64,000 bases of DNA, taken from positions 45,955,282-46,019,281 of the forward strand of contig OZ018409.1 of NCBI GenBank assembly GCA_963969595.1. The letters run 5' to 3'. Source of the DNA: Neckera pumila. Its lineage: Eukaryota; Streptophyta; Bryopsida; Hypnales; Neckeraceae. The position numbers were made by a program, and so were the translations under genes. Below the pieces are notes generated by a model. It was given only the letters and a program-made list of their open reading frames with translations. It was not told where the DNA came from and ran no database searches. Numbering within the stretch: position 1 is the stretch's first letter; the number at the start of each line of letters is the position of its first letter. Below are positions 37,262 through 49,968 of the stretch, piece by piece.

Positions 37262-40200
37262 TATCGCGCAACCTCACCACGTCTTCAGGCCTGGCATTTG
37301 AGCTCTGGCTGCATGCTGCTTCTTCCAATTTGCAACTAATTTCCGGGGAAGACACCGCTAGATTGTGACCATGAACTGGAGTGATCGGTAGGTCCTCCGT
37401 TCTGGAAGTACAATCAAGGTACAATGTTTAGTTCTGCAATCAGTGCTGTGAAAGCACAGAGACTCATGTACCTTAGGATTGCGACGTCGAAACACAGACT
37501 TGGCAGAGACCCTTTCATTTCCGGGCTTCTCAATGCCGGCATTACATTAGTTGAATTAAATTTCAGGGCATGACTGTGAACAATACATATGAATGAGAGT
37601 GAGTGATTTTTTCTTGCGGATAGAAGAGGGCCGAGTGTAGAGTGTGGACTTGATTCAGACTTGACATACGTGCGTGATACCTCAATGTATAATCACAAAC
37701 TATCTTTAAGTCAGACAGTTTCTTTAAGTAATACCTCCATAGGAGACGTCAATTCCATTACGTGCGCATGATTCAGAGCGCTAAAATTGTGCCGTTGCAT
37801 TGCACAATACTCTAAAAACTAGGATGGGTGGAATGATACATATCATGGCTGGTCCCTGCTGTAGTGTATATGCCTGTTCCTGGATTCTGGTGTCAGGATT
37901 TGAGTTTGTTCAAAATTTTCACTCTACAGCGAACCTGCCCGTTAGCGGTGAGCGGGCTAGCTTGCAATATTGTCGGTCACTAGCAATCAAAGTCGGTCTA
38001 TTCTATTTGCTTCTGAAAATAATCTGTTAACAGTTGTCAAGTGATCTGCAGGCGTGCACAGCTTCGTAATTCTAAGTTTTCAACTGAATGAGTTCATTGC
38101 TCCAGAAAGTAGAGTAACTTATTTGTGGCTAAAATTTAACCCATGCAGTAGGCGATTGACGGACGCACAGTGACGGATACCAGGGAATCCGCATTTTGTG
38201 AGAATCATCGACCCAATTTAGGAGATACTTCCACTTTCCATCACGGTGACCCAAATCATCTGGAAGAAATGGAATTCGGAGTTGTCAAGCGTGCACACCC
38301 ATTCCGTCAGGAGGCCATCACCGTGTTTCACGTGTTTACCTATCTGAGGAGAAACTATAATCAACCAGCCGTCACTAGATTTTTAATTTAAGGATGGATT
38401 GGAAAGCCTGCTTTAGCATTGGTCATTCACTCGTTTCGTTTTCGGCGCCAGGAAAAGCGAAACGCCATGTCTATGTCAATCAGCCAATGAGTGTGCACAC
38501 GTGAAACACTGGTGCTCACGATCAGTTCAACATGGAGGAGGGTTCGTTCAGTTGTACAGTGCAGCACGTTCACCCGGACCTCTCTACTGACTCACACGGT
38601 CACCCATTCTTCCCTGAGCAAACCCTAAGAACCGGTTGCATTTATATTCTCACTATCAGTGCATTATCTTATGCTTAGGAGTTGCCGTGTTCAGATGTGA
38701 TACTAAGGAATTCAACATTTGTAAGAGATTCCAGCCCAATTTTATTCTTGCAAACTCAGTTCTTTATATAAAATGCATCTTCACTCAAGTAGTGATATTA
38801 TAAATCTCTAGTGCATAAAATGAACTCCTATTTTTTGCCAATAGAAAACCAAATCTACATGAGAAATCATCAATCTCCTATTTTGAAATTGAGTAGGCGA
38901 TCAAATTGGTTATTCAAGTGTGTTGCTAATTCAAGTGTGTTGCTAATTCAAGTGTGTTGCTATTAAGTCATCACTTTTTATTGCTTCGAGGTTCCAAAAG
39001 TCGATTGTTTATTGCAAAGTCTATCACCAATTGTAAGAGCTTACAACTTGCTTTTGAAATTTTAGAACATTATAACAAATTCTGCAAGCAACAAAAAATG
39101 CATGTCCTTTCTGCAACATTTGTCACTACAATTTGCTAATGTAGTTGAACAATTTTTTATGTAGGTTTTCATTCAAAGGCAAGATAAAGTACATGCCACC
39201 ACCCCAATTACAGGGAGGAGAGGGGGGACTGACAGATGACAAGATTGGACAGGGAAGGAAGATGCAGACCATTCTACTCTGGTGTATATTTTAAATTGAA
39301 CAAAATTTTCACAATGTGGCCATATGGAAGACACTGAAATACTCACATTGACGATTTAAGGTGTTACTACTTTATATACCGATAATGCTCTTAATATTAA
39401 CTTCATATCATTTTGGAAATTTTGTTCTTGTAGGTTGTGCCAAACTTGAAGGATCGAACAAATAATTGCATTTTCTAATTTTTCAGAGTCCTTTTTTCCT
39501 CTTTTGACACCAATATGGATCTTCGTTCTGCTCATATTAAAGCATTTGAAATCAATATCTTAATTGCAATTGTAAACTGTGAAATTTGCAGGATTATTAC
39601 TAGAAAAGGCATACAGTATATAATGCAATTCTTCCTTCCTCCACCAAGTACTGGACCCCATGTAGAGTTTTGGAATGTGATTTTGAAATCACCTTCAGTT
39701 CAAAGAAATTATACCTCAGGTGCTTCAGGTTTTGGGGCTTCAATGACAGAGGGCCTCTCCATTCAGAACTATAGTGTACTGTAACTGATGATGTTGGATT
39801 GCAGTCATGGATCTCACCAATAACTCAAAATGCCCCAGAATAGAAGTATGCATGATACAGTAGCTTTTTTCTGTTTTTGCTTCAACAATGACAACGTGCA
39901 CAAATTCAACACTTCAAAAAGGTTCCACAAGCAGAGATTGGAATGGAGAGTGGTCAATCACTGGATAATGAGCATCCAATGCTTAATTGATTATTTTGCT
40001 CAAGGAAATTCTATGCTTCTGGTAAGTCTGCAGAAACCATCACAATTGATCGTGAGTCAGGTGGATGGTTGATATTCTCTCTTTTGGCAAATTTTAGTGT
40101 GCCAAAATGTGACCAAGTGCTGTGAGTTAGGCTTTTCCAAGTGCCCAGATAGACGGCTGATTGTTTGCTCATTAAAACTGGAGCAGGAATGCGAATGGTG

Positions 40201-41205
40201 AAATCTAAGACTGAAATTCAAGACTGGTATTGATCTGTTTCTAGATGGCAATCCTGAACTGAACCCATCCAATTTTGGATGGGCAACTCTGGTTAGAACT
40301 TTGAATTAGGTACCCAAAGGAAGGGTTACTGAGGTCTCATCCAATCGCTAGTGTGAAAAGGAGTGATCCATCGCATATGCACTTCAATGTCACAATATTC
40401 ACACTTTTAAGCACGAATGATTTGTGCCAAAGATGGCCACAACATATTAACATTAATTTGCAGCTTGAACGCACTTAGAATGCAGCCTCATGTTCAGGCC
40501 CTGATCCTGTCCATTCTATTTAGATGTATAAGTCTAATCATAAGTCTGAAGTGCATACAAGGGGCACTAAGACTTATCATCTTTGTTGACTACATTGTCA
40601 AAGACATGCTGAGATGTGACTACTGTCCATAGAGGACTCAGCATTAGGTTAACTCATGATACAGATGGTGTGGTTGAAATGGACCTGATGACTATTTGTG
40701 AACATTCCAATGACAGATAGAGTCGCAGCAGAGGCTTGGTAACTGGCAAGGAAGGCATTGCTACAGATTTAAGGGTGGATAGACTCTCCATTTCTTGAAG
40801 TTGACGTAACAATCCATTCTCTAGTCCCGTGGACAATCAAGCTTTTGAACTGGGAAGGCAATGCAATAGGACCAAATGAAGAAGGTTTACTATCATTTTT
40901 TAATGGATTTTAATGACAATGTTCACAATTAATGTTCACAATTATTGAGATAGTAAGATATGTTTCTATCGATCAAATTGTTTGATTGCAATGAAAGAGT
41001 ATTGATCCTAATAGTTGCAGAGTTTGAAGTAGTCTTGGATCTGCCACACTCAATAGTGATTTGTTCTCATGACCTCTTTTCATGAGCTCACTAAATAGTG
41101 TGCAACATCATAATTTCTTCAAATTTCATTATTTGCATATCTAATGAACACCTTCTGCATATCACTTCAAGCACCAAGATGCAAAAACTATAAACATTAG
41201 ATTCC
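37262..41205. other. Spacer downstream of the RCC1 gene, no gene supported
   Basis: Short open frames only, none recognisable. The sequence is of mixed complexity up to about 38.7 kb and AT-rich afterwards. It contains a short tandem repeat at about 38913-38963 and a perfect G-box-like CACGTG near 38500. I saw no RNA gene or element termini. Confidence 0.45.
38913..38963. repeat. 17-bp tandem repeat, 3 copies
   Basis: The unit TTCAAGTGTGTTGCTAA is repeated three times head to tail in an AT-rich spacer. It is a simple minisatellite. Confidence 0.85.
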
Positions 41206-41973
41206 TTGGTTGCTTTGCTAATATATGGCATTTCAAGAGCTCGTGAAGAGGTGACCAAGAATGCAATTCCATTGCAATTGAAGACAACGACGACAAATAC
41301 AGGTGCATCAAGGAATATCACTGTGAAGGCCATGGATACACTAACAATTGAATCTGACATTCTATCCAATATGACAAGCGCAATTCAGGAGAAAGAAGAT
41401 GAAAAATCCGCTTTGGCACCTGTCAAAGGCCAAGCGAAGATGACATTCAATCGACAAAAGAAGGAAGCTGCTGCAAAGTCTGAGACATTGGCTACTAAGG
41501 TTACATGTCGCAAGACTCCTCTACCTTGCCCGCGTCTAGTAATGTCATCTTCAGAGCAAGATGATGATACATCGATGTATGAAGCTATACAACAAAGGTA
41601 CATCCTCCCGTCGGAGAGTGAGTCTTTGTATAGAAATCTTAATGTAATCCAGTCGTGGACACCAATTGCTACATTGCGACTGCAAAGTGTCATCAACAAA
41701 GACGACAAAGCTGACATAAGCTCCCAATCTTGCATATTGAAGTTAAGGTTGTTGTTCAACAATGCTGATGAAGGTCATTTCAATCGGATGGAGACATGGT
41801 CGACTCCTGATAGACTGTTTGCATTGCTCCACAAAAAGGGTTTTGGGTCAATTCGTCTAGATTCGGGAAGGCATAGAAATCTCAAGGATATTTGGGAGTC
41901 ATCTTCTCCACGAAGCATTTTTGGTGGATTGGCAGACAAAGGTAGCCCGCCATCCTCGAATCTGTCTCTTTAG
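41206..41973 (+). CDS. Unassigned 255-codon open frame, probably transposon-associated
   Basis: An open frame of 255 codons ends at 41973. It has no upstream in-frame ATG at the left boundary, and the first internal ATG is well inside. The product is Ser/Thr/Lys-rich in its first half. It contains a plausible folded part near the end (TPDRLFALLHKKGFGSIRL). I recognise no domain. It adjoins a transposon-rich block, so it may be one exon of a transposon gene. It could also be a fortuitous open frame, although it is long for this AT-rich neighbourhood. Confidence 0.3.
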   Translation: MVALLIYGISRAREEVTKNAIPLQLKTTTTNTGASRNITVKAMDTLTIESDILSNMTSAIQEKEDEKSALAPVKGQAKMTFNRQKKEAAAKSETLATKVTCRKTPLPCPRLVMSSSEQDDDTSMYEAIQQRYILPSESESLYRNLNVIQSWTPIATLRLQSVINKDDKADISSQSCILKLRLLFNNADEGHFNRMETWSTPDRLFALLHKKGFGSIRLDSGRHRNLKDIWESSSPRSIFGGLADKGSPPSSNLSL

Positions 41974-42303
41974 TCCAACCCTGAAATGCTCCCATTCTCA
42001 GCCCTACCAACATGTGCATTGCAATCCAAATTGAGCTAGGTGAATCATTACAGGCATGGCATGGCCTACAAAAATCACTGAACAATACACTATACTAATT
42101 GTGCTAGGAGTTGAAGTCACTATTATCACCATCACTAAACATTGTCCATGTCATCTTTTGATTTGGATCTCATTCGGAAGAGTCACAATTTTGCAGGCCA
42201 TCCACCTGTTCTCACTCCAAAATTTAAGCGTGAATCTTTTTCAATGCAACCTTGCTTAGTTGGTATACCAACCTTCCACCTTTTTGCTTGTGATGTGCCA
42301 ATT

Positions 42304-43114
42304 TTATGGAAAACTTGGCTGCCACCACCAAGTGAGAAAAATGCAAGCAGGCCCTGTAGCCCCCATCAATTGGTATGAATTTTGACTTCGTCCACTTTGA
42401 TGGTAAAATAATCCTTCTACCACTTTGTTGTCTTTCTCCACAATTCTTCCCCATGAGTCTATTAATTTTTCCTCTTCTACTACGTACATTTGTTTGGTAC
42501 ACATCAAAATGAAGAATTTGGCTCCTTTTGCGTATGGATCATTCTCATCTGCAAGGATTGCAAAGTGGTCGCCCACCTCCAAGTCTGTTGCAAAGTCATT
42601 ATTGTCAACATCCATTTGCCAATTTTGCTCGTCTAAATCCTCTAGCTCTTGATGTGCTTCCTTTGTGGTAATAGGCTCTAAAGTCACAAATTGCCAAGGG
42701 ACAACATATGCACGATTGGAGCAATTGCCTATAGTGCTATGGATACAAACGTCATAGAAACAAGAGTAGTCTCGTGTCTCCAACAAGACATTATTATAGT
42801 GGCGCCCCACACTTTGAATGCTATATGTGAATACTCCAACTCCCAAGAATTGTTCTACATGCCATTGAATGCACCCTGGAAACTTCTGTTTTGCCTATTA
42901 GTACAAAATGTTGATCAACCACACACTTAGCTAAAGGGTAGGCTCCATTGGGCCTGTTCATAGATGTATCCAGGAAGTTCATGACATCTGCGGCATTATG
43001 TAGCTTGGTAATGTTGCGCTTGAGTTGCTCCTTCCGTAATGCAAATTTCAAGCATGCCCCTACACCATCATAAGGCCCATTTCCTTGTCTAGAGCCCCAA
43101 AAATTCCACTCCAT
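42304..43114 (-). pseudogene. Decayed transposon gene, C-terminal part
   Basis: Two overlapping minus-strand frames (43114-42821 and 42846-42304) make one coherent product if a single frameshift near 42830 is allowed. The first holds FWGSRQGNGPYDGVGAC, which resembles a motif (W-N-F-x-G-S-x-H-G-K-G-x-x-D-G-x-G) seen in repeated transposon-encoded proteins. The second holds a Cys-containing stretch (YSCFYDVCIHSTIGNC) and a small basic and acidic domain (LEVGDHFAILADEND). Together with the parts at 45764-46374 and 47946-48730 it appears to be one element read right to left. I cannot assign a superfamily from memory. Confidence 0.55.
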
Positions 43115-43146
43115 TTACAACCCATTGGCACCTCATCACACCTTGC

Positions 43147-45676
43147 CACTACAAAAAAATGATGGAAAAAACAACTGCAAAAAACGACTGAAAAGCAGTT
43201 GTTGTGGACACAATGACTGCAATACGACTCAGAGCCTTGGAGTCGTTTAGGACAACGACTGTAGTCTATTATCACCATCCATTTCTACCTTGGATGTAGA
43301 AATGGATGAAGTGATAAAGAAAGTTGGACTTAAAGAAATGTCTATAAAGCTGCCATGTGGAAAGCGGGACCTCTAAAACATTTGACATCTACATGGCCAG
43401 TCATTTTTTAGTCATATTATGAAGTTATAATTGACCCATGATAAATTTGATGTGGATGGCCACGTGGCCAATCATTTTTTAGTCATTGAAAAGTCATTTT
43501 GCAGTCATTTTGCAGTCATTTTGCAGACATTGCCACTGATGTCTCTAGTTGTTTTTGAGTCATTTTTAAGTTATTATGATGTTTGCAGAAAAGAATGTGG
43601 GGCCCATTATTCAAGGAGTAGTCATTATGCAATCGCATATCAATACATTCAAAGATTCACAACAATATACCACATATAATACACCACAAACAATACATCA
43701 TATATCATGTACAATACACCATATACCATACAACATACAATATAGTTGGCATGTGTCACATGTCTTTCAAAGCCAATTAGTGTGTGAATATGACGAAATG
43801 AAATGACAAGCCTTTTATACAAGTGGGGTGGTAGGGGTCAAGACAAACCATGTAGGGTATGTAAAACGCAGGAATTGTGTTACAAGTAATATTTCAAATT
43901 TCATTTAAGCATGGTAGATTAATTTTTTTCAAAAACCTTTGAACTAAAAAAGTTGGAAAATCAACCTCACTTTCATTTCTAAAAATCCATTTTATATTTT
44001 GAGCTTCAAATCAAAAGTTATGGACAAATTTGTGAAAGGGATTGGAAAGGATATTTTCTTTTGACATTTTTTGACATCTTCTCAAAATTTTGTCTTGCCT
44101 TTTGTATATGAACCATGATGAAAATGTGTTGTAAATGCAGAGGATGTGTGATGAAAGGTACGCAGATGTTTGAAAATCGCACAATGCATTACAATGCACA
44201 AAGCACTAAAACAGTAGTTGAGTAGCTGCACTGTAATCTAAGATGTTTCAACTCATTCTACAGTCTCAAGAAGTCATTTTGCAGTTGCAGGAAGTCATTC
44301 TACAATCGCAAGAAGTCATTTTGCAGTTGCAGAAAGTCATTCTACAACGGCACCAGAGAAACAGCGTTGTTCCTCATGTAAGAGGAGAATGACTAACAAT
44401 TGCTTCTAAGACTATGAAAACACCTTCCAGCCTTTATGTTGGGACCTCAAGAATGTCCATTTTGAATTATATGAAATGTATAGAAATATTGCAAAGTTAC
44501 CAACGCAAATGGACCAAAATCATTGTTGTTGTCCTAGTAGGAGTGTAAATGAATCTTAAAGTGGACCTCGACAAAGAAAACAATAGATCCCAACAAAATA
44601 AAAAGGCCATTAGGAATGCATAATTTATAAGAAAAGAAAAGAATATTTTTTTCTTTTTAAAGAAGGTCGACAAAATAAACTTAAGAAGATAAACAAAGAA
44701 TAGAAAGAGAAAGTTAAAAAAGATTTAAAGAAATGAAGAAGTGAAGAGAAAAGGAAAAAACTGAATAATAATAAAAAATTACAAAGATTACAAAATAGGA
44801 AAAAAATCTGAAGGAATGAAAATGATCCAAAATAAAATAAATAAATCTTGTTTGTTTCTAGAAAAAATTCTAGGAAATAACAGCAAATGAAACTGATAAG
44901 AGAAAAATAAAAAATCAACAACACAAAAAAAGAAAAAAGGTTGAAAAAGAGATGAAAAGATTAAAATAAATTTTACAAAGAGAATAAACACAAAATAAAA
45001 AATAAAACAAAAAATGAAGGAAACAGAAACGGACAAGAAAAGTAAAACATAAACAAAGAGTACGTACTAAGAGTATTTAGGAGCTAAGGCACTTTAATTC
45101 CCTAACATTTATTAATTTATTTGTAGACAACACATCATCTTGTTAAAGTTGCATCCTTTAACAATGTAGCACATGGAAACATCCTAAAGAATAGAACTAT
45201 TTTGTGCCCAAATACCTAGTAAGGTGCAGTGATTAGTCAGTCATTCCAAGGTGGCCCTACAGTAAAATCAGAGTTGCTCGGAACATATTTTTCTACCATG
45301 TCTTTTATAGTGGCCTCTTTCTTTTTCTTTTTCCATCAATAAGCCAAAACTTCTTGAAGTCGTTTGCCAATTACACTACAGTCATTTTTTAGTCGTGCTG
45401 CACTGAAGGTAAGTTACAACATATAATAGCCGCCCCCTTGTCTTCAATGCCACCCTGCCACATCAGACTATTGACAACGCTATCAACAAAAATGTGGCAG
45501 ATGAAACTCGCCCTTTGTTGATTCTTTATCTCAAAGTCGTGGATGCAACTCTAAGGTGACTCGGGCACTGTGGGATTAGCAACATTGGTGCAAATAGGGA
45601 GCCCCAGTCATTTTGAAGTTACATTTTCTATACAGTTGTTCTTTGCAGTCACATATTTGGCCATTTTCTTGTAGTG
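43147..45676. mobile_element. 2.5-kb CACTA-like element
   Basis: The left terminus is CACTACAAAAAAATG and the right terminus inverts to CACTACAAGAAAATGG, the classic En/Spm (CACTA) end. Flanking trinucleotides are TGC (43144-43146) and TGT (45677-45679), a 3-bp duplication with one mismatch. Subterminal repeats of AGTCATTTTGCAG occur near 43490-43530, 44270-44345 and the right end. The interior has no transposase. About 450 bp at 44570-45060 is extremely purine-rich. It splits the surrounding decayed transposon gene. Confidence 0.75.
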
Positions 45677-45763
45677 TGTAAAGGAAGGATATCTGCACAA
45701 GAATATAAGAAGGAAAGGTCAACAAGAGATTCGAGAGTCTAGAAGGAAATGCAAATAATTAAA

Positions 45764-46374
45764 TTAAAAAGGAAATGAAAAATTGAATGAGCCTTTGAAA
45801 AGATACCTTGCAACATAGAACCATGCCGTTGCACACTTGAATTGGACGATGCACCCATCAGACCAAACTATATGGCGAGTTGGAAATTGGCCTAGTTCAA
45901 TCACCCTTTTCCATTCCAATAGCTGCTCAATGCTTGGATCAACTTCTATAAAGCAAAGTAGCAATAGCTGAACACCGTAGACCTCGCACTTTCCTTTGAT
46001 ATAGGCTAAATTATGCAACGTTTGGCCTTCACTGAGAGGACACAATGCACTTTTCCACAAATCATTGCTCCTCTTATATATATGATGTATGCCTTGGCAA
46101 GAAACTAGCCCTATTATTGCACTACTAGACACTGGCTTACAACAAAGACTAAGACACCAGCAAGTACAAATTGATTCCCTTGACCAATATGGAACTTCAA
46201 TGAATGCATGTTGTTGAACCCAATTGTAGTTTCCACCATGTCTTTATACGGCCGACAACAATATGTGTTGAAATCTTGCAGTTGTCTGACAAAGTATAGA
46301 CGCGGTCTATGGAAACATACAAGAGAGTACTTCAATTGATTGTGCATTGCCTTGAAAGATGTATAAAAATCCAA
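45764..46374 (-). pseudogene. Decayed transposon gene, middle part
   Basis: Two minus-strand frames (46374-46114 and 46132-45764) read as one product with a frame change near 46120. Recognisable runs include LQDFNTYCCRPY followed by IGFNNM, then HNLAYIKGKCEVYGVQLLLL, IEVDPSIEQLLEWKR, and VWSDGCIVQFKCATAWF. The W-S-D-G-C-x-x-Q-F-K motif usually precedes the F-x-G-S-x-x-G-x-G motif found at 43114 in the same orientation, and here the CACTA-like element lies between them. Frame changes indicate a dead copy. Confidence 0.5.
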
Positions 46375-46568
46375 TTGTCACATACATCAACAAGAATGGT
46401 CAATTGCAGTCTTGTACCAATCTGTAACACAACATTACAACAATCACCCGACCATCCACCCACTACAATACTACATCCTTTATATTGATTATATATGACA
46501 AACTTATAGTATAATGGAAAGAGTCCGGCATTCCAGTCTGGCGTTCCAGTCCAGACTCACAAACCAAG

Positions 46569-46932
46569 TGAACAACAATTCCAGACAATTCGAACAAAAA
46601 GGAAACAAAAAAAATAGGAATGAACGTATTAGAATCTGGACTCACGAACCAACACCAATTCTAGACAAATTCGGATAAAATGGAAACAAAAATAAAAGAA
46701 ATGAATTTATTAGAGTTCAAACTCTAATAAACAACACCAATTCCAAACAAGTTCAGACAAAAAAGAAATAAAAAAAATAGGAATGAACCTATTAGAGTTC
46801 GGACAAAAAAGATCTCTTTGTCTGGATTCTTTCCTTAGGATCACCATATTCATAGACCAACACCAATTCCAGACAAGTTTGGACAGAAAAGACAAAAACA
46901 AACCCGGAATACACCTATTAGAGTTTGGACAA
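46569..46932. repeat. Imperfect tandem repeat, about 4 units of 80-125 bp
   Basis: The core ACACCAATTCCAGACAAGTT, then an A-rich stretch, then GAATGAACCTATTAGAGT, recurs near 46569, 46650, 46731 and 46858. A block from the third unit (GTCTGGATTCTTTCC then ATCACCATATT, near 46821-46852) appears again as a direct copy at 47694-47727. The function is unknown. Confidence 0.6.
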
Positions 46933-47945
46933 AGGTGATTGTAAGAAAGATCGGTATTGCAAAATACTAAAACATTGTCACAAAAGGATTATTGAAGCTT
47001 CCTTTTGCAATAACTTCTGAGGCGTGACTTGCATAAACTTGAAATTTTTATTGGAGCTTCTTCTTTTGAGTTTAAATATATCTCATATTTGTCACAAAAA
47101 ATTCAAAAATCATTTTATGTTTAAAAATCATTTTATATTTAAAAATCATTTAAACTAATATATCACGTTTTGAATTTTAGGAGTTTTTACTATGTAAGGA
47201 GTCCCCAAATTTAATGATTTGGAGCTGAAATTTCTATGGTCTATTCCCATAGTAGGAACTCATGTTTCTACCAAGGGGCATTAAAAAGATTTTATTTTAT
47301 ATCCTCCACGTCCATGTAAAGAAGGCTCCCTTGCACACACAATTTTGAACATTGAAGATGGTTTCAGGATCATTTTTTGGTGGAATCTCTTTACTATGAA
47401 GTCTTCCCAAATGGAATTTTTCAGTTTCTTTTAAAGTTACTTTTCCTTTTTTTGACAAATTAAAATGTCAAAGTATGTATTTTCTGGTGATTCTGCACTT
47501 TTCTAGTTCTCCTATTTGCTTTTCTTTCATAGGGTACCTTCTTCTTATAGGTATATACAATTCTCTTATTTTTTTATTTTTTTTAAGAATGTTTTTCTAT
47601 TATTATAGTACTCCAAAAAAAATGGCTGAAAACGGCCAAAGTGGGACAAAAACGGAAGGTCATTCTTGCAACAACCCACAAAAGGACTTCCTTGTCTGGA
47701 TTCCTTTCTAAGAATCACCATATTGATATTTGGACTGCTAGGTCTGGGATACAAACAAAAGGATTTGATGTTGGACATGCTTGAGTATGAAAAATCCGGA
47801 CAAGATCTTGGAACTAGAATTTAAACAATCTTGACCAATGTATTGGAATTTAAAATTCCGTCTTGAAAGAGCACTATAATGGACAACTCAATGACAATCA
47901 CAATTTTGAAAAAGATGTTGATAGGGTTTGTCAAAAAACACGCAC
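46933..47945. other. AT-rich spacer within the transposon block
   Basis: No supported gene. It contains the second copy of a 32-bp block from the upstream tandem repeat (47694-47727) and T-rich low-complexity tracts. Confidence 0.4.
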
Positions 47946-48730
47946 CTGGCTATCTTCAAGCCAATAGCTAGCATGGTAAATGAATCTTTGCACTCCAACA
48001 CGCTTTCTCCAAACATCCTTCTTCAACGGGCTGACCCTGGTCTCATTAGTCCACCACAAAACCACGACATCAATCGAGGATTGAGAAAGCGCATCTTTTT
48101 TCTATTTTTTGTCTACTTTCGTCCATACCTCTTCCTCTGCACCCTCATCCAATAAGCGTCTTTGTATCACTGCCCTCTGCACAATGTGCTTGTTTAGTCC
48201 AACACACCGAGATGTAGCCTCTGCGCATTGGCTACCTCCAGTGGAAATGACAGCAGCTTCAATTACATTCCTAGCAAGATGGTGATCTTTTCCCGCTCCA
48301 TACTTGAGAGATGACCAAGCCTCAAAGAGCCCTTTGCAAACAACTTGACACAGCTCTAACTCTCTCCACTAAATAACATAATATGGCAAGATTGGCTTCA
48401 TGATTGGATGCTCCAAGAAGCGCTCTAAAACTGCTCTTTGGAATTCCGCACCTTGGTCATTGATCATGTCCTCCACCATGTGGCAATAGATTGATCAATT
48501 GTATTGTGTGGCAATACATTGTGTCTCCTTGCTTGTATGGCAATAGATTGATCAGTCCCCTCACTACTAGTGTCATGTTCTAAGTCCTTGTGTTCTAAAG
48601 TATCCGGCCGCAACCTTTCTAGAGCCTGTAATCTCAATTTCTCCTCTTTCCTAAACTTTACCCTTTGTTTTCTATTCCACTCGTGTACTTGCCTGGCTTG
48701 GTTTGTCTCTCTGGCTCTTAGTCTCTCAAC
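47946..48730 (-). pseudogene. Decayed transposon gene, N-terminal part
   Basis: Three minus-strand stretches look coding. From 48730 to about 48500 there is a charged coiled-coil-like helix (EWNRKQRVKFRKEEKLRLQ). From 48479 to 48102 comes MVEDMINDQGAEFQRAVLE... with one in-frame TAG at 48369-48371 and then a helix-rich part (ARNVIEAAVISTGG). From 48050 to 47946 comes TNETRVSPLKKDVWRKRV..., ending at a GT donor-like site. Order and strand agree with the parts at 45764 and 42304. The stop codon and frame changes make it a pseudogene. Confidence 0.45.
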
Positions 48731-49591
48731 CTCCTTTTGCCTTGCATGCTACGTGCAAGAATGCCCCATTCTTGACAAAATCCTAAAGCCTAAATCCAAA
48801 ACCCAAGCAAATCCATAAATCCTAAACCCAAAAAAATCCCGAGCTAACACTACATAGAAATGCAACCTTATCACCGTCTAACTTCCATCCTTATAAAAAG
48901 TGTTCCATAGACAAGAAAAACTCCAATTCACTTATAACGTGGTCAGAACGACACTACTATATGAGCGGTGAGCAAAGAGCGGAGAGCGGAGAGTGCAGAT
49001 TTAGAAAGTGGAGAGCGTCTAGAAAGTACAAAAAGTTACTTTTTTTTATTTTTTATGGATTTTATAAAAATTTGAATATTCTAAAGACTATTCAAGATTC
49101 TTTTGAAAATAATAAATTTTTATGACCTATTACCATGATACTAAAGGTTAAAAAAAATCATTGGGCATCTAAATTTTGAAACTTTTGATTTAGTTTAAAA
49201 CCCAAGAAACACAAAATAATTAATTTTTGTGACCTATCACCATGGAATTTGAGGGCCCAAAAAACAATGAATGTCTAAATTCGCAAACTTGTGATTTAAT
49301 TAGAAACTTGGGAAACTCAAAATTGACCTTATGTGGAGGATGAAGTCAAGAAAGAATCAAAGAGATTGATGTTTTTGAGATTGGTGCGTTTGAAGATTGA
49401 GTCAAGTGAAGTAGGAAGGGCAACATACTTGCTTTGTTTCTATTCCATCACTTTTGTCTTTGTCCTAGCTATGGCAATTTGATTCTCTACATCTTGGACT
49501 ACACCAATTAATCTTTATAGTTGACAAAGTTGCCTTGAGCTCAATATATAAGCACAACTTTTACAGTCTTATAATATGAAGGTAGAAAAAT
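48731..49591. other. Spacer, no gene seen
   Basis: AT-rich sequence with local repeats such as GAGCGGTGAGCAAAGAGCGGAGAGC near 48960. No open frame of interest. Confidence 0.4.
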
Positions 49592-49968
49592 ATGCCTAGG
49601 ATGGGAGAGGAGAGAGACATGTTTGAGGGCTTAGGATGGGACAAGGAGATAGCAAGTCTAGGAGATCCTTATGTTTCTTTCAATCCATTGCCAGAATGTG
49701 AGAGGAATGTTGCAAAACGGTATTGTGATGACTACAAGATGACTCCGTTTTTGCAGTCCACACAAGCATGGAAGTGGAGGGTGGAAGACGAAGAGCGGCA
49801 ATGATATCTGTGAAGTTCAAGATGCGGGTGAATGTGGTGGAAGAAGATTCAACAATTTGCATGGATAGGAAGGAGGAGGATGCGGTTGATTTGAATGCGG
49901 ACATTCCGTGGAAGACAAATGAGGTGGACAATGAAGAGTCGACCTCGAAGAAGAGGTCAATGTTTTAG
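49592..49968 (+). pseudogene. Short charged open frames, unassigned
   Basis: Two overlapping plus-strand frames (49592-49804 and 49768-49968) give charged peptides ending in a Lys-rich tail. Together they look like one small coding region broken by a frameshift near 49780. No known domain is visible. It lies between transposon remnants and is probably one itself. Confidence 0.25.

Noticed and set aside
35021..37424. Long minus-strand open frames (186-192 codons) opposite the RCC1 exon 5
   Set aside because: They are frame shadows of a GC-rich exon. Their translations are low in recognisable structure, while the plus strand carries clear RCC1 repeats.
43490..43530. Regularly repeated AGTCATTTTGC blocks suggesting a CRISPR-like array
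   Set aside because: They are contiguous short subterminal repeats of a CACTA-like element in a plant genome, with no spacers.
44625..45036. Phe/Leu-rich minus-strand open frames resembling membrane proteins
   Set aside because: They are produced by a purine-rich tract on the plus strand inside the CACTA-like element.
46463..46901. Two similar short minus-strand peptides in the 46.5-46.9 kb repeat
   Set aside because: Their similarity comes from the underlying tandem repeat, not from a gene family.
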